A stretch of 6,138 bases of DNA from positions 1-6,138 of the forward strand of contig CAZEIU010000034.1 of NCBI GenBank assembly GCA_964512085.1, in the 5' to 3' direction. Shown one piece after another: positions 5,582-6,138 of the stretch. A program made the translations under genes and the position numbers. Within the stretch, counting starts at the first letter, position 1; the number at the start of each line of letters is the position of its first letter. Source of the stretch: JAUPVL01 sp964512085 (GTDB lineage: Bacteria > Patescibacteriota > Saccharimonadia > CAILAD01 > BJGX01). Under the pieces are notes generated by a model. The model was not told where the DNA came from, searched no databases, and was given only the letters and a program-made list of their open reading frames with translations.

Positions 5582-5624
5582 CGATTTACGAAACAGCATT
5601 GCTTGGTTTCATAAATCGTTTTTT
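5582..5624 (+). terminator. Rho-independent terminator facing an unassigned plus-strand transcript
   Basis: A 13-bp stem with one C-A mismatch (5582-5594 with 5606-5618) has an 11-base loop and is followed by six Ts (5619-5624). On the minus strand it would be a hairpin in the tRNA leader without a T run. No plus-strand gene ends here, so it may stop antisense transcription coming through the tRNA. Confidence 0.65.
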
Positions 5625-5658
5625 ATAGAAAAGAATGTTTTACTTCTCTAACCTGATA

Positions 5659-5687
5659 ATAATACATTATTTTTTGTATATAAGCAA
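5659..5687 (-). promoter_or_regulatory. Candidate tRNA promoter
   Basis: TTGCTT (5682-5687), a 17-base AT-rich spacer and TATTAT (5659-5664) lie on the minus strand. The start would be near 5652, giving a leader of about 150 bases with two hairpins before the tRNA. The -35 overlaps the foot of the upstream gene's terminator. No better promoter is visible closer to the tRNA. Confidence 0.4.
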
Positions 5688-5713
5688 AAAGCGCCTTGTA
5701 TGGCGCCTTTGCT
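5683..5713 (-). terminator. Rho-independent terminator of the 66-residue protein gene
   Basis: GCGCC (5691-5695) pairs with GGCGC (5702-5706) around a 6-base loop. An outer AGCAAA/TTTGCT stem follows across a small internal loop. Ts follow the core stem on the minus strand. It lies 17 bases after the stop codon. Confidence 0.8.
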
Positions 5714-5729
5714 TTCTTTTGCGATACTT

Positions 5730-5930
5730 CTATTTTTTCTTACGCAAGATTGGTAGGCCAGTTCGGGTGTTTTCGATTACTTCGTAACCTTCTGGTAGCT
5801 CGTCGATAGCTCCGTCTTTAACTTCTTTTGCAAAGAAGAAAATTCTTTGTTGTCGTCCACCCTTAAGGGTTACTTCTCGACTGTGTAAATAATATGTTTG
5901 GCCTTTTGAATTAACTTGTTCGAATGCCAT
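5730..5930 (-). CDS. Small conserved-looking hypothetical protein
   Basis: This 66-residue protein begins MAFEQVNSKGQTYYLHSREV and ends in a basic IL-RKKK tail. It alternates hydrophobic and polar residues, with turns at SKGQ, KGGRQQ, LPEGYE and TGLP, suggesting a small beta-rich fold. It has no membrane helix or cysteines. From memory, similar short proteins with the pattern LKGGRQQ-IFFFAKE...LPEGYEV-EN-RTGLP are common in Saccharibacteria and related CPR genomes, always without a function; I cannot check this here. Expression signals are strong: an AGGAGG Shine-Dalgarno about 9-10 bases before the ATG at 5930, a consensus TTGACA box upstream, and its own terminator. A basic protein this size that is well expressed could be ribosome- or nucleic-acid-associated, but no motif proves it. 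Stop TAG. Confidence 0.85.
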   Translation of the reverse strand: MAFEQVNSKGQTYYLHSREVTLKGGRQQRIFFFAKEVKDGAIDELPEGYEVIENTRTGLPILRKKK

Positions 5931-5968
5931 TTTATTGGTTCCTCCTCTTAATTTTATTCCTGAACTCT

Positions 5969-5997
5969 AGGTTAGATTAGCTTATTTTGGTTGTCAA
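5969..5997 (-). promoter_or_regulatory. Promoter of the 66-residue protein gene
   Basis: A perfect TTGACA (5992-5997) is followed after 17 bases by TAACCT (5969-5974) on the minus strand. The start is predicted near 5962, giving a leader of about 30 bases with a full AGGAGG site. Confidence 0.55.
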
Positions 5998-6003
5998 TAG
6001 GGT

Positions 6004-6046
6004 TGCAAATATTTTCTCGGTTCAACAGGTTAGAAAATGGTTTGCA
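6004..6046. repeat. Imperfect inverted repeat upstream of two divergent promoters
   Basis: TGCAAA and ATTTTCT (6004-6009, 6011-6017) pair with AGAAAAT and TTTGCA (6032-6038, 6041-6046). This gives 13 pairs with a 1x2 internal loop around a 14-base loop. No T run follows on either strand, so an operator or a structural element is likelier than a terminator. A related direct repeat, TATTTTCT-N-GGTT, occurs at 6010-6022 and 6073-6085. Confidence 0.5.
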
Positions 6047-6108
6047 TTAATTATCTAAAGCTGTTAAAACTATATTTTCTTGGTTACAAAATTGTTGTGG
6101 TTTTGGTG

Positions 6109-6138
6109 TTGACATGTTCGTATACTGTTCGTTATACT
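6109..6138 (+). promoter_or_regulatory. Strong promoter reading out of the right edge, with tandem repeat
   Basis: TTGACA (6109-6114) and TATACT (6133-6138) are 18 bases apart. The spacer and -10 consist of two tandem near-copies, TGTTCGTATAC (6115-6125) and TGTTCGTTATAC (6126-6137). The repeat could be a protein-binding site overlapping the promoter. The gene it serves lies beyond the window. Confidence 0.6.

Noticed and set aside
6109..6138. LexA/SOS box (GAAC-N4-GTTC)
   Set aside because: The GTTCG elements are direct repeats, not inverted, so the box is not formed.
1..6138. Alternative genetic code with UGA as glycine (as in Gracilibacteria/Absconditabacteria)
   Set aside because: No in-frame TGA occurs in any complete gene, and glycines are coded normally.
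1..6138. CRISPR array, insertion sequence, prophage or att site
   Set aside because: No regularly spaced repeats, transposase or integrase were seen, and no duplicated tRNA 3' end.

Overview
The window looks like a piece of a small, AT-rich bacterial genome of the Patescibacteria/CPR type, most likely Saccharibacteria (TM7) or a close relative. This is an inference from gene content and style, not from a marker gene. The clues are a single-membrane surface system (a sortase beside an LPxTA-type wall-anchored protein), short lineage-specific proteins, compact intergenic regions, and plus-strand genes with no Shine-Dalgarno sequence placed directly after a -10 box. All complete genes end in TAA or TAG and none contains an in-frame TGA, so the standard bacterial code fits.

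Left part (1-2970, minus strand). Transcription runs right to left: pyrD (class 1 dihydroorotate dehydrogenase), then pyrC (E. coli-type dihydroorotase), then a metallophosphoesterase with a C-terminal membrane helix, cut by the left edge. pyrD and pyrC catalyse consecutive steps of UMP synthesis (carbamoyl-aspartate to dihydroorotate to orotate). Each has its own candidate promoter and its own intrinsic terminator, and the two predicted mRNAs begin with the same AGCACCT-A motif.

Middle part (2971-4761, minus strand). A two-gene surface operon encodes a secreted beta-propeller-like protein ending in LPDTA, a membrane helix and a basic tail. A sortase follows 14 bases later and is the obvious enzyme to anchor it.

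Centre right (4695-5427, plus strand). A promoter interlocked with that of the surface operon drives a 135-residue tail-anchored protein of unknown function. A 64-residue basic protein with its own extended -10 box and an inverted repeat follows. A long hairpin at 5396-5426 separates these genes from a convergent tRNA gene.

Right part (5428-6138). A minus-strand tRNA with a CAU anticodon looks more like the lysidine-modified isoleucine type than methionine. Upstream of it lies a structured spacer of about 150 bases with two strong hairpins, one touching the first base of the tRNA. Beyond that is a well-expressed-looking 66-residue protein of unknown function with a near-consensus promoter and Shine-Dalgarno. 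The last 140 bases hold an imperfect inverted repeat and a strong plus-strand promoter, overlaid by a tandem repeat, for a gene beyond the right edge. No CRISPR array, insertion sequence or integrase was seen.
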